From: Actinomadura roseirufa
GTDB taxonomy: Bacteria; Actinomycetota; Actinomycetes; Streptosporangiales; Streptosporangiaceae
DNA length: 64,000 bases
Reading direction: 5' to 3'
NCBI RefSeq assembly: GCF_900659635.1
Contig: NZ_CAACVB010000008.1
Coordinates: forward strand, 17,958 to 81,957
The notes beneath the pieces were generated by a model. The model ran no database searches, had not been told where the DNA came from, and saw only the letters and a list, made by a program, of their open reading frames with translations. Below are positions 1 to 8,480 of the stretch, piece after piece; position 1 is the stretch's first letter, and each line of letters opens with the position of its first letter. The position numbers were made by a program, and so were the translations under genes.

Positions 1-1
1 C

Positions 2-340
2 ATGTGCTACTCGGAGTTCGGTGAGATCATCGAGGCGATCGGCGCGCTGGACGCGGACGTCACCAGCGTGGAGGCGGCGCGTTCGCACATGGAACTGGTC
101 GCCGACCTCCGCGCGGCGGGCTACGCCAACGGCATCGGCCCCGGCGTGTACGACATCCACTCCCCGCGCGTCCCGTCGGTCGAGGAGATGGAAGAGAACC
201 TGCGCCGCGCGCTCCAGGCCGTCGAGCCCTCCAGGCTGTGGGTGAACCCCGACTGCGGCCTGAAGACCCGCGCCTACCCGGAAACGGAGGCGTCCCTACG
301 CACCATGGTCGAAGCCGCCCACCGCGTCCGCCAAGCCTAA
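2..340 (+). CDS. metE: Cobalamin-independent methionine synthase MetE, C-terminal fragment
   Basis: This is the last 112 residues of 5-methyltetrahydropteroyltriglutamate-homocysteine methyltransferase, which makes methionine from homocysteine in the cytoplasm; the 5' part lies outside the window. The fragment opens on MCYSEFGEI, whose cysteine is a zinc ligand in the family. It then shows [11 protein letters not shown] with a conserved glutamate, [11 protein letters not shown], and NPDCGLKTR, which carries the last zinc-ligand cysteine. The reading frame is open to the window edge, so the ATG at base 2 is an internal codon and not a start. The stop is TAA at 338-340, and a strong hairpin follows 12 bases later. 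Identification is nearly certain from the motif run. Confidence 0.95.
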   Translation: MCYSEFGEIIEAIGALDADVTSVEAARSHMELVADLRAAGYANGIGPGVYDIHSPRVPSVEEMEENLRRALQAVEPSRLWVNPDCGLKTRAYPETEASLRTMVEAAHRVRQA

Positions 341-352
341 AGACGTGGCCCC

Positions 353-387
353 CCGTGCCCGGCCGAACCCCCCAAGGCCGGGCACGG
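353..387 (+). terminator. Rho-independent-type terminator after metE
   Basis: A perfect 12-bp stem (CCGTGCCCGGCC at 353-364 with GGCCGGGCACGG at 376-387) encloses an 11-base loop. It starts 12 bases after the metE stop. There is no clear T tract, which is usual in high-GC actinomycetes. Confidence 0.75.
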
Positions 388-411
388 CAGCCTCAACAAC
401 GCCCCAACCTG

Positions 412-542
412 TCACGCGAGCGCGCGACCTGACCGGCGGGGGCGAAGCCGGAGGCGAGCACCCGCCCAACCGCGCAATACGGTCCAGTGCCCATCTCACA
501 ACGGCCTCAGCGATCACGCGAGCGCGCGACCTGACCGGCGGG
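412..542. repeat. Pair of 29-bp direct repeats
   Basis: Bases 412-440 and 514-542 carry the same 29-bp stretch, beginning TCACGCGAGCGCGCGACCTG and ending ACCGGCGGG. The bases that follow are also related (GCGAAGCCGGAGGCGAGC and GCAATGCCGAAGGCGAGC). The block lies between metE and the downstream BNR gene and has no believable ORF. A related motif (TCACGCGCC, a G run, then ACCGG) precedes several gene copies near 36.5, 40.0 and 40.7 kb. Confidence 0.7.
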
Positions 543-601
543 GCAATGCCGAAGGCGAGCCCCGCCGGGAAGATCGCGAAGCGATTCGCGCTCGCACAAG
601 C

Positions 602-707
602 CCGGTCACGAAGCGAGCGCAAGCGAGCGAAGTGGGCCGGGGTTGCAATGAACACCGGTCACGAAGCGAGCGCTAGCGAGCGAAGTGGGCCGGGGTTGCA
701 ATCAACA
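602..707. repeat. Tandem duplication of a 53-bp palindrome-rich element
   Basis: Two 53-bp units, 602-654 and 655-707, are nearly identical. Each contains CGGTCACGAAGCGAGCG, then the same bases in partly inverted order, and GAAGTGGGCCGGGGTTGCAA. One difference (CAA in unit 1, CTA in unit 2 at 673-675) supplies, on the minus strand, the stop codon of the BNR-repeat protein. The last residues of that protein (about LIATPAHFAR) are therefore encoded by the repeat. The element looks like a REP-type short repeat. Confidence 0.75.
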
Positions 708-1788
708 CAGCAACGCGGCCCTTCTCGCCCGCGGCCCAGCAGCCGCCGTCGTCCGCGCAGTCGACGGTGTCGAAGCTTCCGGTGTCGAACCGGGTCCACG
801 ACCGGCCGCCGTCGAGGGTGGCGTCGCTGCCCGTCGGGCCCACCGCGAGCGCCACCGGGCCCGCGTACACCGGCCATACGACCCCGGAGCGGTACTCGGC
901 GGGCGGACGGGGCGCGGCGCGCCACGTCCGGCCGCCGTCGCTGGTCGTCGCGGCGGCCGTCGGGGACGGCTGGCCCGGCCGGTAGTCACCGCCGACCGCG
1001 ATGCCGTGCCGGGAGTCGCGGAACGCCACCCCGAACACGCCCTGGGACGAGCCGCTGGGCAGCGGCGTGTCCGCGACGGTCCAGGTGCGGCCGCGGTCGC
1101 GCGAGTGGAACACGCGTGCTCGCGACCCGCCGCCGGTCGCGAGCCACACGTCCCGCGACCCGTGGCTCACCAGGCACTGCCCGCTGGCCGCGAACGCGGA
1201 CTCGCCCTCCAGCGCCGCGGGCATCCCCGCGCCGGGCAGCACCCGCCAGCTCCGCCCGCCGTCGGCGGTGGCGATGAGCCGGAAGCGCCCGTCCACCGGG
1301 TCGCTGACGGCGAGCCCGCGGCGGGAGTCGAAGAACGTCACGCAGTCGTAGAACGCCTTGGGCTCGGTGTTCTTGAAGCCGAGCGTCCAGGTGCGGCCGC
1401 CGTCGGAGGTCCGGTAGACGCGGGACGCCTCGCCCTCGCCGATGGCCAGCACCACGGCGCGCTTCGCGTCGAACGCCTCGATGTCGCGCAGTTCCAGGCC
1501 CGCCGCGTCGGGCGGCCCGACCTTCTGCCAGTTCCGCCCCGCGTCGGTCGTCCGCAGGACGGTCCCGCCGCTGCCCGCGGCCCAGGCGACCGTCCGGCCG
1601 ACGGCGGCGAGCCCGCGCAGCCGCGCGTCGGACCCGGTGGGCGTGAGCCGCCACGCGGGCCGGGCCGCCGGGGCCCGTTCCGGGGCCTGCGCGCTCGCGG
1701 TGCCCGGCGCCATCAGGGACGCCGTGACCACCGCGCCGCAGATTCCGGCGAACGACACTTTCCGCACCATTGCGAGCATCGCTGTCAT
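673..1788 (-). CDS. Secreted BNR/Ycf48-like beta-propeller repeat protein
   Basis: This is a predicted exported beta-propeller of about 371 residues. The N-terminus has a Sec signal (MLAMVRKVSFAGICGAVVTA, then an Ala-rich stretch to about residue 34). The body repeats the BNR/Asp-box signature: TTDAGRNWQKVG, TSDGGRTWTLGF, TADGGRSWRVLP, HSRDRGRTWTVAD and TSDGGRTWRAA. Such repeats occur in sialidases and in the photosystem II assembly factor Ycf48. No sialidase catalytic set is visible, so an enzymatic role is not supported. A TTG three codons upstream (1797) is possible, but the ATG at 1788 is preferred. The C-terminus runs into a duplicated 53-bp element and may be an altered end. The gene diverges from the peptidase at 2030. 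Function is unknown. Confidence 0.75.
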   Translation of the reverse strand: MTAMLAMVRKVSFAGICGAVVTASLMAPGTASAQAPERAPAARPAWRLTPTGSDARLRGLAAVGRTVAWAAGSGGTVLRTTDAGRNWQKVGPPDAAGLELRDIEAFDAKRAVVLAIGEGEASRVYRTSDGGRTWTLGFKNTEPKAFYDCVTFFDSRRGLAVSDPVDGRFRLIATADGGRSWRVLPGAGMPAALEGESAFAASGQCLVSHGSRDVWLATGGGSRARVFHSRDRGRTWTVADTPLPSGSSQGVFGVAFRDSRHGIAVGGDYRPGQPSPTAAATTSDGGRTWRAAPRPPAEYRSGVVWPVYAGPVALAVGPTGSDATLDGGRSWTRFDTGSFDTVDCADDGGCWAAGEKGRVAVLIATPAHFAR

Positions 1789-2029
1789 GCCCCGCAAGCT
1801 AACGAACGAAGATCACCACGTCCAGCCCCCAAAACCCGGACGACCGGTGGCCCTCCGTCAGCGGACCCCGGCCCGCCTCCCCCCGCCGCGCGGCGTGTAC
1901 GACCCGGGTTTGACCAAGGTGGCCGTCGGTCATCCTCCGGGGCGATGCGATGCCGCCCGCGTCGTCCCATGATGCGCAGTACGCGGAACAACACTGCACG
2001 GACAACGCCGCACGGATCGAGGGAGGATC

Positions 2030-3508
2030 ATGCACCGGATACTGGCGGTGGCCCTGGCGGGGACCATGGGAGCGGCACCGCTCGCGGTCACCGCGGGGGC
2101 AGGGGCGGAGACGGGAAGCGCGGCGAGAACGGGAGCCGCCGGGGACGATCCGGTCGCGGCCGTCCGGATCGATCCACCGGCGTGGCGGCCGTGCGGGGAG
2201 CACGGGGCCGAGTGCGGGTCGGTCCGGGTACCGCTCGACTGGAGCCGCCCGCGCGGACGGCGGATCACGCTGGCGGTGAGCCGGCTCCGGGCCGCCGCCC
2301 CGTCCCGCCGGATCGGCGCGGTGTTCTTCAACCCCGGCGGCCCCGGCGGGAAGGCGATGGCGATCGTGCGGGACGTCCCCGGTGTCTTCCCCGAGGAGTT
2401 GCGGAACCGGTTCGACGTCATCGGCCTCGATCCGCGCGGCGTCGGCGCGAGCGTCCCCGCGATCGCCTGCGAGAAGCCCACGCTCGACCCGCGGATCGGG
2501 CAGTTCCCGCGGACCGCGGCGCAGTACCGGCGGCTCGTCTCCTATAACCGCGAGGTCGGCGCGGGGTGCCGCCGCGCGACCGGCCCGCTGATCGACCACG
2601 TCGACACCGTCAGCGCGGCGCGCGACGTCGAGGCCGTCCGGGTCGCGCTCGGCGGCGGGAAGCTGAACTGGCTGGGACTGTCGTACGGCACCCTGCTCGG
2701 CGCCACCTACGCCGAGCTGTACCCGCACCGGGTGAGGGCCGCGGTCCTGGACGGCGCGGTGGACCACTCCCTCCGGCCCCGGCGCATGGTCGCCGACGAG
2801 GCCGCGGCCACCGAGGAGGCGTTCGCCCGGTTCGCCCGCTGGTGCGACGCCGACCGGGCCTGCGCGATGCACGGGCGGGACGTGCGGGCCGAGTACCGCG
2901 CGCTGCTGGCCCGCGCGCGCCGGCATCCGGTCCCGGCGAAGGGACATCCGGAGGGCGTCACCGCCGAGCAGATCGGCTACGGCGTCTACTCCCTGCTCAC
3001 GGTGCCCGCCCAGACACGGGTGCGGCTGGCCGGGGCGCTGGCCGGCGCGACCGCGGCGGTCCCCGACGCGGCGGGCTTCGCCGAGCCGGTGGACAGCTCG
3101 CCCGCCTACCGGGCCATCACCTGCCACGACTTCCCGTCCGACGTCCGCGGTCCCGCCGACCTCGCCGCCCGCGAGCGGGAGGCGAACCGGGTCGCGCCGA
3201 CCACCGGCGGCTACGTCGAGGGCTGGGACGTGCAGGCCGGATGCATCGGCTGGCCCGTCCGCGCCGCGAACCCGTGGGGGCCGACGCCGGTGCGCGGCGC
3301 GCCGCCGCTGCTGGTCGTCAGCGGTGAGAACGACCCGGCCACGCCGTACCCGTGGGGCGTCGGGCTGGCCCGGCAGATCCAGGGCTCGCGGCTGCTGTCC
3401 TGGCGCGGCACCGGGCACACCGCCTACCTCAACGACGAGGCCGTGCGGGGCCAGGAGATCCGGTATCTGATCGATCCGAATTCACCGTTGGGGACGGTCC
3501 GCGGGTAA
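2030..3508 (+). CDS. Secreted alpha/beta-hydrolase of the TAP (tripeptidyl aminopeptidase) family
   Basis: This 492-residue exported serine peptidase/hydrolase resembles Streptomyces SlpD/SlpE and tripeptidyl aminopeptidases, which trim N-terminal peptides outside the cell. A GGGAGGATC ribosome site precedes the ATG. Residues 1-27 form a signal peptide. The fold's oxyanion region (FFNPGGPGG) lies near 100 and the nucleophile elbow GLSYGT places Ser218. The C-terminal TAP-like domain carries the acid in SGENDPATPY (Asp435) and the histidine in GTGHTAY (His463). All three catalytic residues are present and the length is normal. The true substrate could be a small ester or peptide; family membership does not settle this. 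It is a single gene with its own upstream region. Confidence 0.88.
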   Translation: MHRILAVALAGTMGAAPLAVTAGAGAETGSAARTGAAGDDPVAAVRIDPPAWRPCGEHGAECGSVRVPLDWSRPRGRRITLAVSRLRAAAPSRRIGAVFFNPGGPGGKAMAIVRDVPGVFPEELRNRFDVIGLDPRGVGASVPAIACEKPTLDPRIGQFPRTAAQYRRLVSYNREVGAGCRRATGPLIDHVDTVSAARDVEAVRVALGGGKLNWLGLSYGTLLGATYAELYPHRVRAAVLDGAVDHSLRPRRMVADEAAATEEAFARFARWCDADRACAMHGRDVRAEYRALLARARRHPVPAKGHPEGVTAEQIGYGVYSLLTVPAQTRVRLAGALAGATAAVPDAAGFAEPVDSSPAYRAITCHDFPSDVRGPADLAAREREANRVAPTTGGYVEGWDVQAGCIGWPVRAANPWGPTPVRGAPPLLVVSGENDPATPYPWGVGLARQIQGSRLLSWRGTGHTAYLNDEAVRGQEIRYLIDPNSPLGTVRG

Positions 3509-3601
3509 GGGCGAGGTCACCGCCGCAGCCAGCATGAGCTGCCCCGCCCAAGGCCCCGCCGCCCGCATCTTTGCGCAGGTCACAGGGTATTGCTACGCAC
3601 T

Positions 3602-4546
3602 GTGAGCAACCAGAAGCGCATTGAGATCGCCTGGCCTGGAGTGGGCGTTACCGTAACCGCCGACCTCGACGACCGTAACGCCGTCCTGGCGCAGGCGGTC
3701 TGGGACGCCCTGCCGTACCGGAGTCTCCAGGGCCACGCTCTGGTGGCAGGGCACCACCTCTACCACGTCGCCCCGATTCACGACATCCTGCACCTGCCCG
3801 CCGCGTACCGGGTCGACCGCCGGACGGTCCCGGACGGCACCGTGTTCGCCTCCCGCCTCCAGCACCTCGGGCTGAAGTACGGCCCGCTGACCGAGCCCAT
3901 GACCGCGACGCCCATCGGCCAGGTCGCCGACGCGGACATCGACGCGCTCACCGACGCCGGGCGCGCGGTGTGGGAGTCGGTCTACACCTCCAAGAAGCCG
4001 CTGGTCGTCGAGGTGCGCCGCGCGGGCGAGACGAGCGGGCACCGCCTGCCGCGGCTCACCGCCGCCGACCCCGCGACCAACGCCCTCGTCGAGGACGTGT
4101 ACGCCGAGACCGCGCGGATCTGGCTGGAGCCGCCGGAGGAGCTCGTCGACCTGCACGACGGGCGCATCAGGTCCGGCGCGGGCAGCTACGGCACGGTCCT
4201 GACGACGCTGCTGTTCGTCAACGGCGAGACGAGACCGCTCGGCTACAACTCCTACAGCGGCCTGGTGCGGGCCGCGCACGAGGGCATGCCGATGGAGTCC
4301 CTGCGGCACATGGCGCGGACGGTCGTCGGCGTCCCGGCGGAGTTCCTCGCCTACTGCGGCCTGGAACGGCTGGGCGCGTTCACCGAGCGGGTCCTCGACC
4401 GGCTGGAGCACCTGGACGTCCGGGACGACTTCGTCGCGCTCATGGCCCACATGGCGCTGTACCTCAACTGCCTGGGCGGATGGAACCTGCACCTGTTCCC
4501 CTGGCAGGTCGGCGACCATCTCCGCCAGCCCGAGGCGGCCCAGTGA
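3602..4546 (+). CDS. Cucumopine-synthase-like protein (cyclophilin-like N-terminal plus helical C-terminal)
   Basis: A protein of about 314 residues and the first gene of a four-gene operon. The N-terminal part (EIAWPGVGVTVTADLDDRN, WDALPYRSLQGHALVAG, then PDGTVFASRLQHLGLKYGPL) resembles the cyclophilin-like half of Agrobacterium cucumopine/mikimopine synthases. The C-terminal part (FLAYCGLERLGAF, NLHLFPWQVGDH) resembles their helical-bundle domain. Those opine synthases join histidine and 2-oxoglutarate in a Pictet-Spengler-type reaction. The assignment is from memory of the family and the substrate is not predicted. GTG at 3602 is chosen; TTG at 3590 is an alternative with a weak AGGT upstream. 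The stop overlaps the next start by four bases (GTGA), which implies translational coupling with the oxidase, P450 and ligase. Confidence 0.6.
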   Translation: MSNQKRIEIAWPGVGVTVTADLDDRNAVLAQAVWDALPYRSLQGHALVAGHHLYHVAPIHDILHLPAAYRVDRRTVPDGTVFASRLQHLGLKYGPLTEPMTATPIGQVADADIDALTDAGRAVWESVYTSKKPLVVEVRRAGETSGHRLPRLTAADPATNALVEDVYAETARIWLEPPEELVDLHDGRIRSGAGSYGTVLTTLLFVNGETRPLGYNSYSGLVRAAHEGMPMESLRHMARTVVGVPAEFLAYCGLERLGAFTERVLDRLEHLDVRDDFVALMAHMALYLNCLGGWNLHLFPWQVGDHLRQPEAAQ

Positions 4547-5670
4547 CCAGAGCGGGCACCGGACCGAAGGGGACGGCGCTGACCAGCGCCGACGCGGCCG
4601 TGATCGGCGGCGGGGTCATCGGGCTGTCGGTCGCCTGCCACCTCGCCGAGGCGGGCGTCGGCACCGTCCTGCTGGAACGGGACGAGCTGGGCTCCGGCGC
4701 GTCCCGGGCCACCGCGGACATGGTGCGGACGTTCTTCCCCGGCAACCCCGTCAGCTCGGCGATGGCCGTGCGGAGCCTCGCGGTGTACCGGTCCTTCGAG
4801 GCGCGGACCGGGGTGGCGCTGCCGCTGCGGCGGGTCGGCTACCTCGTCGTGTACACCACCCGCGAGCAGATCGCGGCGTTCGAGGCCGACCTGCCCGCCC
4901 AGCGCGCCGCCGGGGTGGACGTCGCGCTGGTCGGCGCGGCCGAGGCCCGGCGGCGCAACCCGCTGCTCGGCGGCCTGGACGTGCTGGCCGCGGCGTGGTC
5001 GCCGGACGCGTACGTGTCGGACACCGCCGCGATCGTCGGCGGCTTCGCGGCGGCGGCCCGGCGGGCGGGCGCGCGGCTGCTGACCGGGCGTCCCGTCACC
5101 GCGGTCGACACGACCGCCGGGCGGCTGGACACCCCGGCGGGCCCGGTGCGGGCGGGCGCCGTCATCTGCGCCGCCGGAGCCTGGTCGGCGCCGCTCGCCC
5201 GCTCGGCCGGGGTGGACCTGCCGTTCACCGAGCCGGTCGAGCAGGAGCTGCTGACCACCGGCGACCCGCCGCCCGGCGTCGTCGTGCCCGGCATCCCGAT
5301 GACGCTCGTGGCGGCGAGCGGCCTGCTCGTCCGCAAGCGCGGGAACGGGCTGCTCGTCGGCATGGGCTATCCGGGCCCCGAGCGGGACGGCTGGCGGGCG
5401 CGGGTGCGCGAGCGGCTCGACGCCACGTACCCGGCGCTGGCGGGGGTGGAGCTGCGGACGGCCTTCACCGGCGTCCGCGACGCCAGCCCCGACCGGACGG
5501 CGTTCATCGGCCGGCTGCCCGGCGCGACGCCGTTCCTGTACGCCGCCGGGTTCTCCGGGCACGGCTTGTGCACCGCCCCCGCGGCGGGTGAGCTGGTACG
5601 CGACCTGTACTTCGGCCGGGAGCCGGAGGTCGACGCCCGGCGCCTGGCCGCCGGACCGGAAAGGGTGTGA
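4543..5670 (+). CDS. FAD-dependent amine/amino-acid oxidoreductase (DAO family)
   Basis: This 375-residue flavoprotein belongs to the sarcosine oxidase/glycine oxidase/DadA superfamily, which oxidises C-N bonds of amino acids and secondary amines. The dinucleotide motif is DAAVIGGGVIGLSVACHLAE at about residues 17-36, with the ribose-binding acid in VLLERDELGSGAS. The C-terminal FAD-binding segment is DRTAFIGRLPG then LYAAGFSGHGLCTAPAAGEL. The GTG start overlaps the preceding stop. The end overlaps the P450 start in the same way, so the three genes are probably co-translated. In this context it may oxidise an imine/amine made by the cucumopine-synthase-like enzyme; that is inference. Confidence 0.85.
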   Translation: MTRAGTGPKGTALTSADAAVIGGGVIGLSVACHLAEAGVGTVLLERDELGSGASRATADMVRTFFPGNPVSSAMAVRSLAVYRSFEARTGVALPLRRVGYLVVYTTREQIAAFEADLPAQRAAGVDVALVGAAEARRRNPLLGGLDVLAAAWSPDAYVSDTAAIVGGFAAAARRAGARLLTGRPVTAVDTTAGRLDTPAGPVRAGAVICAAGAWSAPLARSAGVDLPFTEPVEQELLTTGDPPPGVVVPGIPMTLVAASGLLVRKRGNGLLVGMGYPGPERDGWRARVRERLDATYPALAGVELRTAFTGVRDASPDRTAFIGRLPGATPFLYAAGFSGHGLCTAPAAGELVRDLYFGREPEVDARRLAAGPERV

Positions 5671-6896
5671 GGTGCGTGGAACCCGCACGTTTCGTCCTGG
5701 AGCCCGCCCCCGTGGACGTGCACGCCGAGAGCGCGCGGCTGCGGGAGGCCGGGCCCATCGTGCCGGTGGAGGTGGAGGGCGTGCGCGCCTGGGCGGTCAC
5801 CCGGTACGCGACGCTGGAGACCGTCCTCACCCATCCGGATCTGTCCCGTGACATCCGGCACTGGGCGCTGGAGGGCCGCCGGTGCCTGCGGCCGGACGGG
5901 TCGCTCGCCCGGATCGTCGCGGTCTCCACGATGCTCAACGCCGAGGGGGACGAGCACCGGCGGCTGCGCGGCCCGCTGACCCGGGTCTTCTCGCCCCGCC
6001 GGGTGGGCGTCCTGCGCCCGCGGGTCGAGGAGATCACCGCGCGGCTGGTCGGCCGGCTGGCCTCCATCCCCGCCGGCCCGGACGACCCGGTCGACCTGCG
6101 CGCGGAGTTCGCCCACCCGCTGCCCTTCGAGGTCATCTCCGACCTCCTGGGGATCCCGCCCGAGCGGCGGGACGAGCTGTACGAGCTGGACCGCGTCAAC
6201 ACCACGACCCGCGACGACGACGCCACGGTCGCCCGTGCCCGCGCCGCGCAGGACGACCTGCTCGGCGAGGTCGTCGCCGAGCGCCGTCGCGCCCCCGCCG
6301 ACGACCTGATCAGCGTGCTGGTCGGCCAGGAGGGCGAGGCGCTCACGACCCGGGAGGTGCTCGACACCGTCGAGGAGGTGTTCGTCGCCGGGCACGTCAC
6401 CACGGTCAACCTCATCACCAACGCCACCCGCCTGCTCCTGACCGTGCCCGGTCAGCTCGACCTGATCCGGTCCGGTGCGCGGCCGTGGAGCGCCGCCGTC
6501 GAGGAGGCCCTCCGCCTGGAGTCGCCGATCCGCCACTTCCCCATGCGCTACGCCGTCCGGGACGTGCGCATCGACGGTGTGCTGATCCGCAAAGGGGAAG
6601 CGGTCCTCGGCTGCCACGCCTCGGCCGGACGCGACCCGGGCCGGTACGGCGACCGAGCCGCCCGGTTCGACGTCGCCGCCGAGACGGAGACGCACCTGTC
6701 CTTCGGCCTGGGCCGCCATTTCTGCCTGGGCGCGCCCCTGGGCCGCCTGCAAGGGGAAGTGGCGCTGGACGCGCTGTTCACGGCGTTCCCCGACATGGCG
6801 CTCGCCGCGCCGCCGGAGGATTTACGGAACCTGAACACCGTCGTCGCCCTCAGCACCCGGACCCTCCCCGTCCGGCTCGGCCGGAGGGTCCGATGA
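5667..6896 (+). CDS. Cytochrome P450
   Basis: A 409-residue soluble bacterial P450 (class I type, needing external ferredoxin partners). The I-helix oxygen-activation motif reads VFVAGHVTTVNLI, the ExxR pair is EALR, and the haem loop FGLGRHFCLGAPL places the thiolate at Cys353. The C-helix WxxxR is weak, as in many actinobacterial biosynthetic P450s. The GTG start overlaps the oxidase stop, and its own stop overlaps the ATG of the adenylating enzyme (ATGA). No ferredoxin gene is adjacent. It most likely hydroxylates or couples an intermediate of this operon's product. Confidence 0.93.
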   Translation: MRCVEPARFVLEPAPVDVHAESARLREAGPIVPVEVEGVRAWAVTRYATLETVLTHPDLSRDIRHWALEGRRCLRPDGSLARIVAVSTMLNAEGDEHRRLRGPLTRVFSPRRVGVLRPRVEEITARLVGRLASIPAGPDDPVDLRAEFAHPLPFEVISDLLGIPPERRDELYELDRVNTTTRDDDATVARARAAQDDLLGEVVAERRRAPADDLISVLVGQEGEALTTREVLDTVEEVFVAGHVTTVNLITNATRLLLTVPGQLDLIRSGARPWSAAVEEALRLESPIRHFPMRYAVRDVRIDGVLIRKGEAVLGCHASAGRDPGRYGDRAARFDVAAETETHLSFGLGRHFCLGAPLGRLQGEVALDALFTAFPDMALAAPPEDLRNLNTVVALSTRTLPVRLGRRVR

Positions 6897-8377
6897 GCGC
6901 CGGGCTCGGCGCGGCCGTCGTCGCCGGGCTCCGCGAGGCCGGGTCGCGCGAGGTGCTGGTCCGCGGAGACCGGCGGCTGACGGGCGAGGAGGTGCTGGCG
7001 ATGGTGGCGACGGCGACCGCCCGGCTCACGGCGGCGGGCGTCCGGCCCGGCGACACGGTCGCCTGCCTGTACGGATCCGAGCTGGAGTCGCCCATCGGCC
7101 GGGTGGTGGCGCTCGCGCTCGGGTTACGGTACGTCCACGTGCTGCGCGGCGTGCCCGTCACGGTGGCGGGCCAGGTCATGCGGACTCTGCGGACGTCGGC
7201 GCTGCTGTACGAGCCGTCCCGGGGGGACGAGGTGGCCGCGCTGCTGGAGGCGTGCCCCGTCCCGATCGTCCGGGGTCTGGACGCGGACCTCTTCGGGCCC
7301 CCGCGGGAGGGCGTGGTGACCGCGCCGGACCTCGGCGACTCCCCCGAGATCGCCTGGGTCACCTTCAGCAGCGGTTCGACGGGCGAGCGCAAGGCCGTCG
7401 CCTACGAGCACCGCGCCGAGGCGGCGCAGTACAGGGTGGCGCGGGCGGTGTTCGGGCGCGAGCGCTGGCGGCTCCTGGTGATCCCCCTCCCCCGCTACCT
7501 CCCGGACGTCTTCGTCCTGTGGGCGCTCGCGAGCGGCGGCACCGCGATCCTCGAACCGGACGGGCGGCCGGAACGGCTGGCCGACGTCGCCGAGCGGGAG
7601 AACGTCACGCACCTGATGGCGGGCTGCCCGGCCGAGCTGTACGAGCTCGCCGACCATCTGGAGACGCGGCCCGCCGACCCGCCGGACCTGCGGCTGGTGA
7701 TCTACGGTGGCGCCGGTCCCGTCCCGTCGCGCGGCGCGCGGGCGGCGCGGCGGCTGGGCGCGGTGCTGATGCAGACGTACGGGACCTCCGAGGGCGGCCT
7801 GCTGACCTCCCTCGGCCCGCGCGACCACGCGCGCCCGGACCTGCTCGCCTCCGTCGGCCGGGCCGTCCCGGGCGTCGAGCTGCGGATCCGCGGCAAGGAC
7901 GGCGCGGACCTGCCGAGCGAGGCGGTCGGCGAGATCTGGGTCCGCACCGACCAGCGGATGCGCGGCTACGTGGACGCCGCGATCGGCACCGCCCCCGTCA
8001 CCGGCGACGGCTGGGTGCGCACCGGCGACCTCGGTCACCTGGATTCGTCCGGATACCTGTTCCTGCTCGGCCGGACGGAGGAGGGCCTTCCGGAGGGCCT
8101 CCACTCCCGCCCGATCGAGGACGTCCTCACCGGGCATCCGGCCGTGATGGGCGCGGCGGTGTTCGCCGTCCCCGGTCCCGCCGGGCCGGTGCTGGAGGGC
8201 GCCGTCGTCGCCCGCGAGGGACAGCGGCCCGACCTGGACGAGCTGCGCGGGCTCGTCCGTGCCTCCCTCGGCCACGACCATGAGCCCCGCCGCCTCCACC
8301 TCGTCGACGAGATCCCGTGCGGCCCGTCCGGCAAACCGAACAAACCCGCCCTGACCTCGCGATTCACCCACCCTTGA
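6893..8377 (+). CDS. AMP-dependent acyl/aryl-adenylating enzyme (ANL superfamily)
   Basis: A 494-residue ATP-dependent carboxylate-activating enzyme. Core motifs are present: A3 TFSSGSTGERKAV, A5 QTYGTSEGG, A7 VRTGDLGHLD and A10 CGPSGKPNK with the catalytic lysine. It is the last gene of the operon and starts within the P450 stop. There is no carrier-protein domain, and no free carrier gene is nearby. It may therefore form a CoA thioester or an amide directly, or load a carrier encoded elsewhere. The family covers fatty-acid, aryl-acid and stand-alone NRPS adenylation enzymes; the substrate cannot be read from the sequence by eye. Confidence 0.88.
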   Translation: MSAGLGAAVVAGLREAGSREVLVRGDRRLTGEEVLAMVATATARLTAAGVRPGDTVACLYGSELESPIGRVVALALGLRYVHVLRGVPVTVAGQVMRTLRTSALLYEPSRGDEVAALLEACPVPIVRGLDADLFGPPREGVVTAPDLGDSPEIAWVTFSSGSTGERKAVAYEHRAEAAQYRVARAVFGRERWRLLVIPLPRYLPDVFVLWALASGGTAILEPDGRPERLADVAERENVTHLMAGCPAELYELADHLETRPADPPDLRLVIYGGAGPVPSRGARAARRLGAVLMQTYGTSEGGLLTSLGPRDHARPDLLASVGRAVPGVELRIRGKDGADLPSEAVGEIWVRTDQRMRGYVDAAIGTAPVTGDGWVRTGDLGHLDSSGYLFLLGRTEEGLPEGLHSRPIEDVLTGHPAVMGAAVFAVPGPAGPVLEGAVVAREGQRPDLDELRGLVRASLGHDHEPRRLHLVDEIPCGPSGKPNKPALTSRFTHP

Positions 8378-8396
8378 CCATGTAGCATGTTACATG
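8374..8396 (+). promoter_or_regulatory. GntR-type operator over the -35 element of the nitrilase-family gene
   Basis: TTGACC (8374-8379) overlaps the near-perfect palindrome CATGTAGCATGTTACATG (8379-8396). The 6-bp arms CATGTA/TACATG match exactly. The same operator sits at 14.4, 18.05, 18.09 and 24.65 kb. Overlap with the -35 implies repression of the amidase gene that starts at 8481. Confidence 0.8.
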
Positions 8397-8480
8397 CGAT
8401 CATCCGGGTAGAGTGCGGCGCGCGCGAGAAGACGTCCGCGCGCCGCGGCATCATGGCGAGCGGGTGGAGGAACCTCGACG

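Noticed and set aside
412..707. Repeats considered as a possible CRISPR array
   Set aside because: There are only two units of each type, with no regular spacers and no cas genes in the window.
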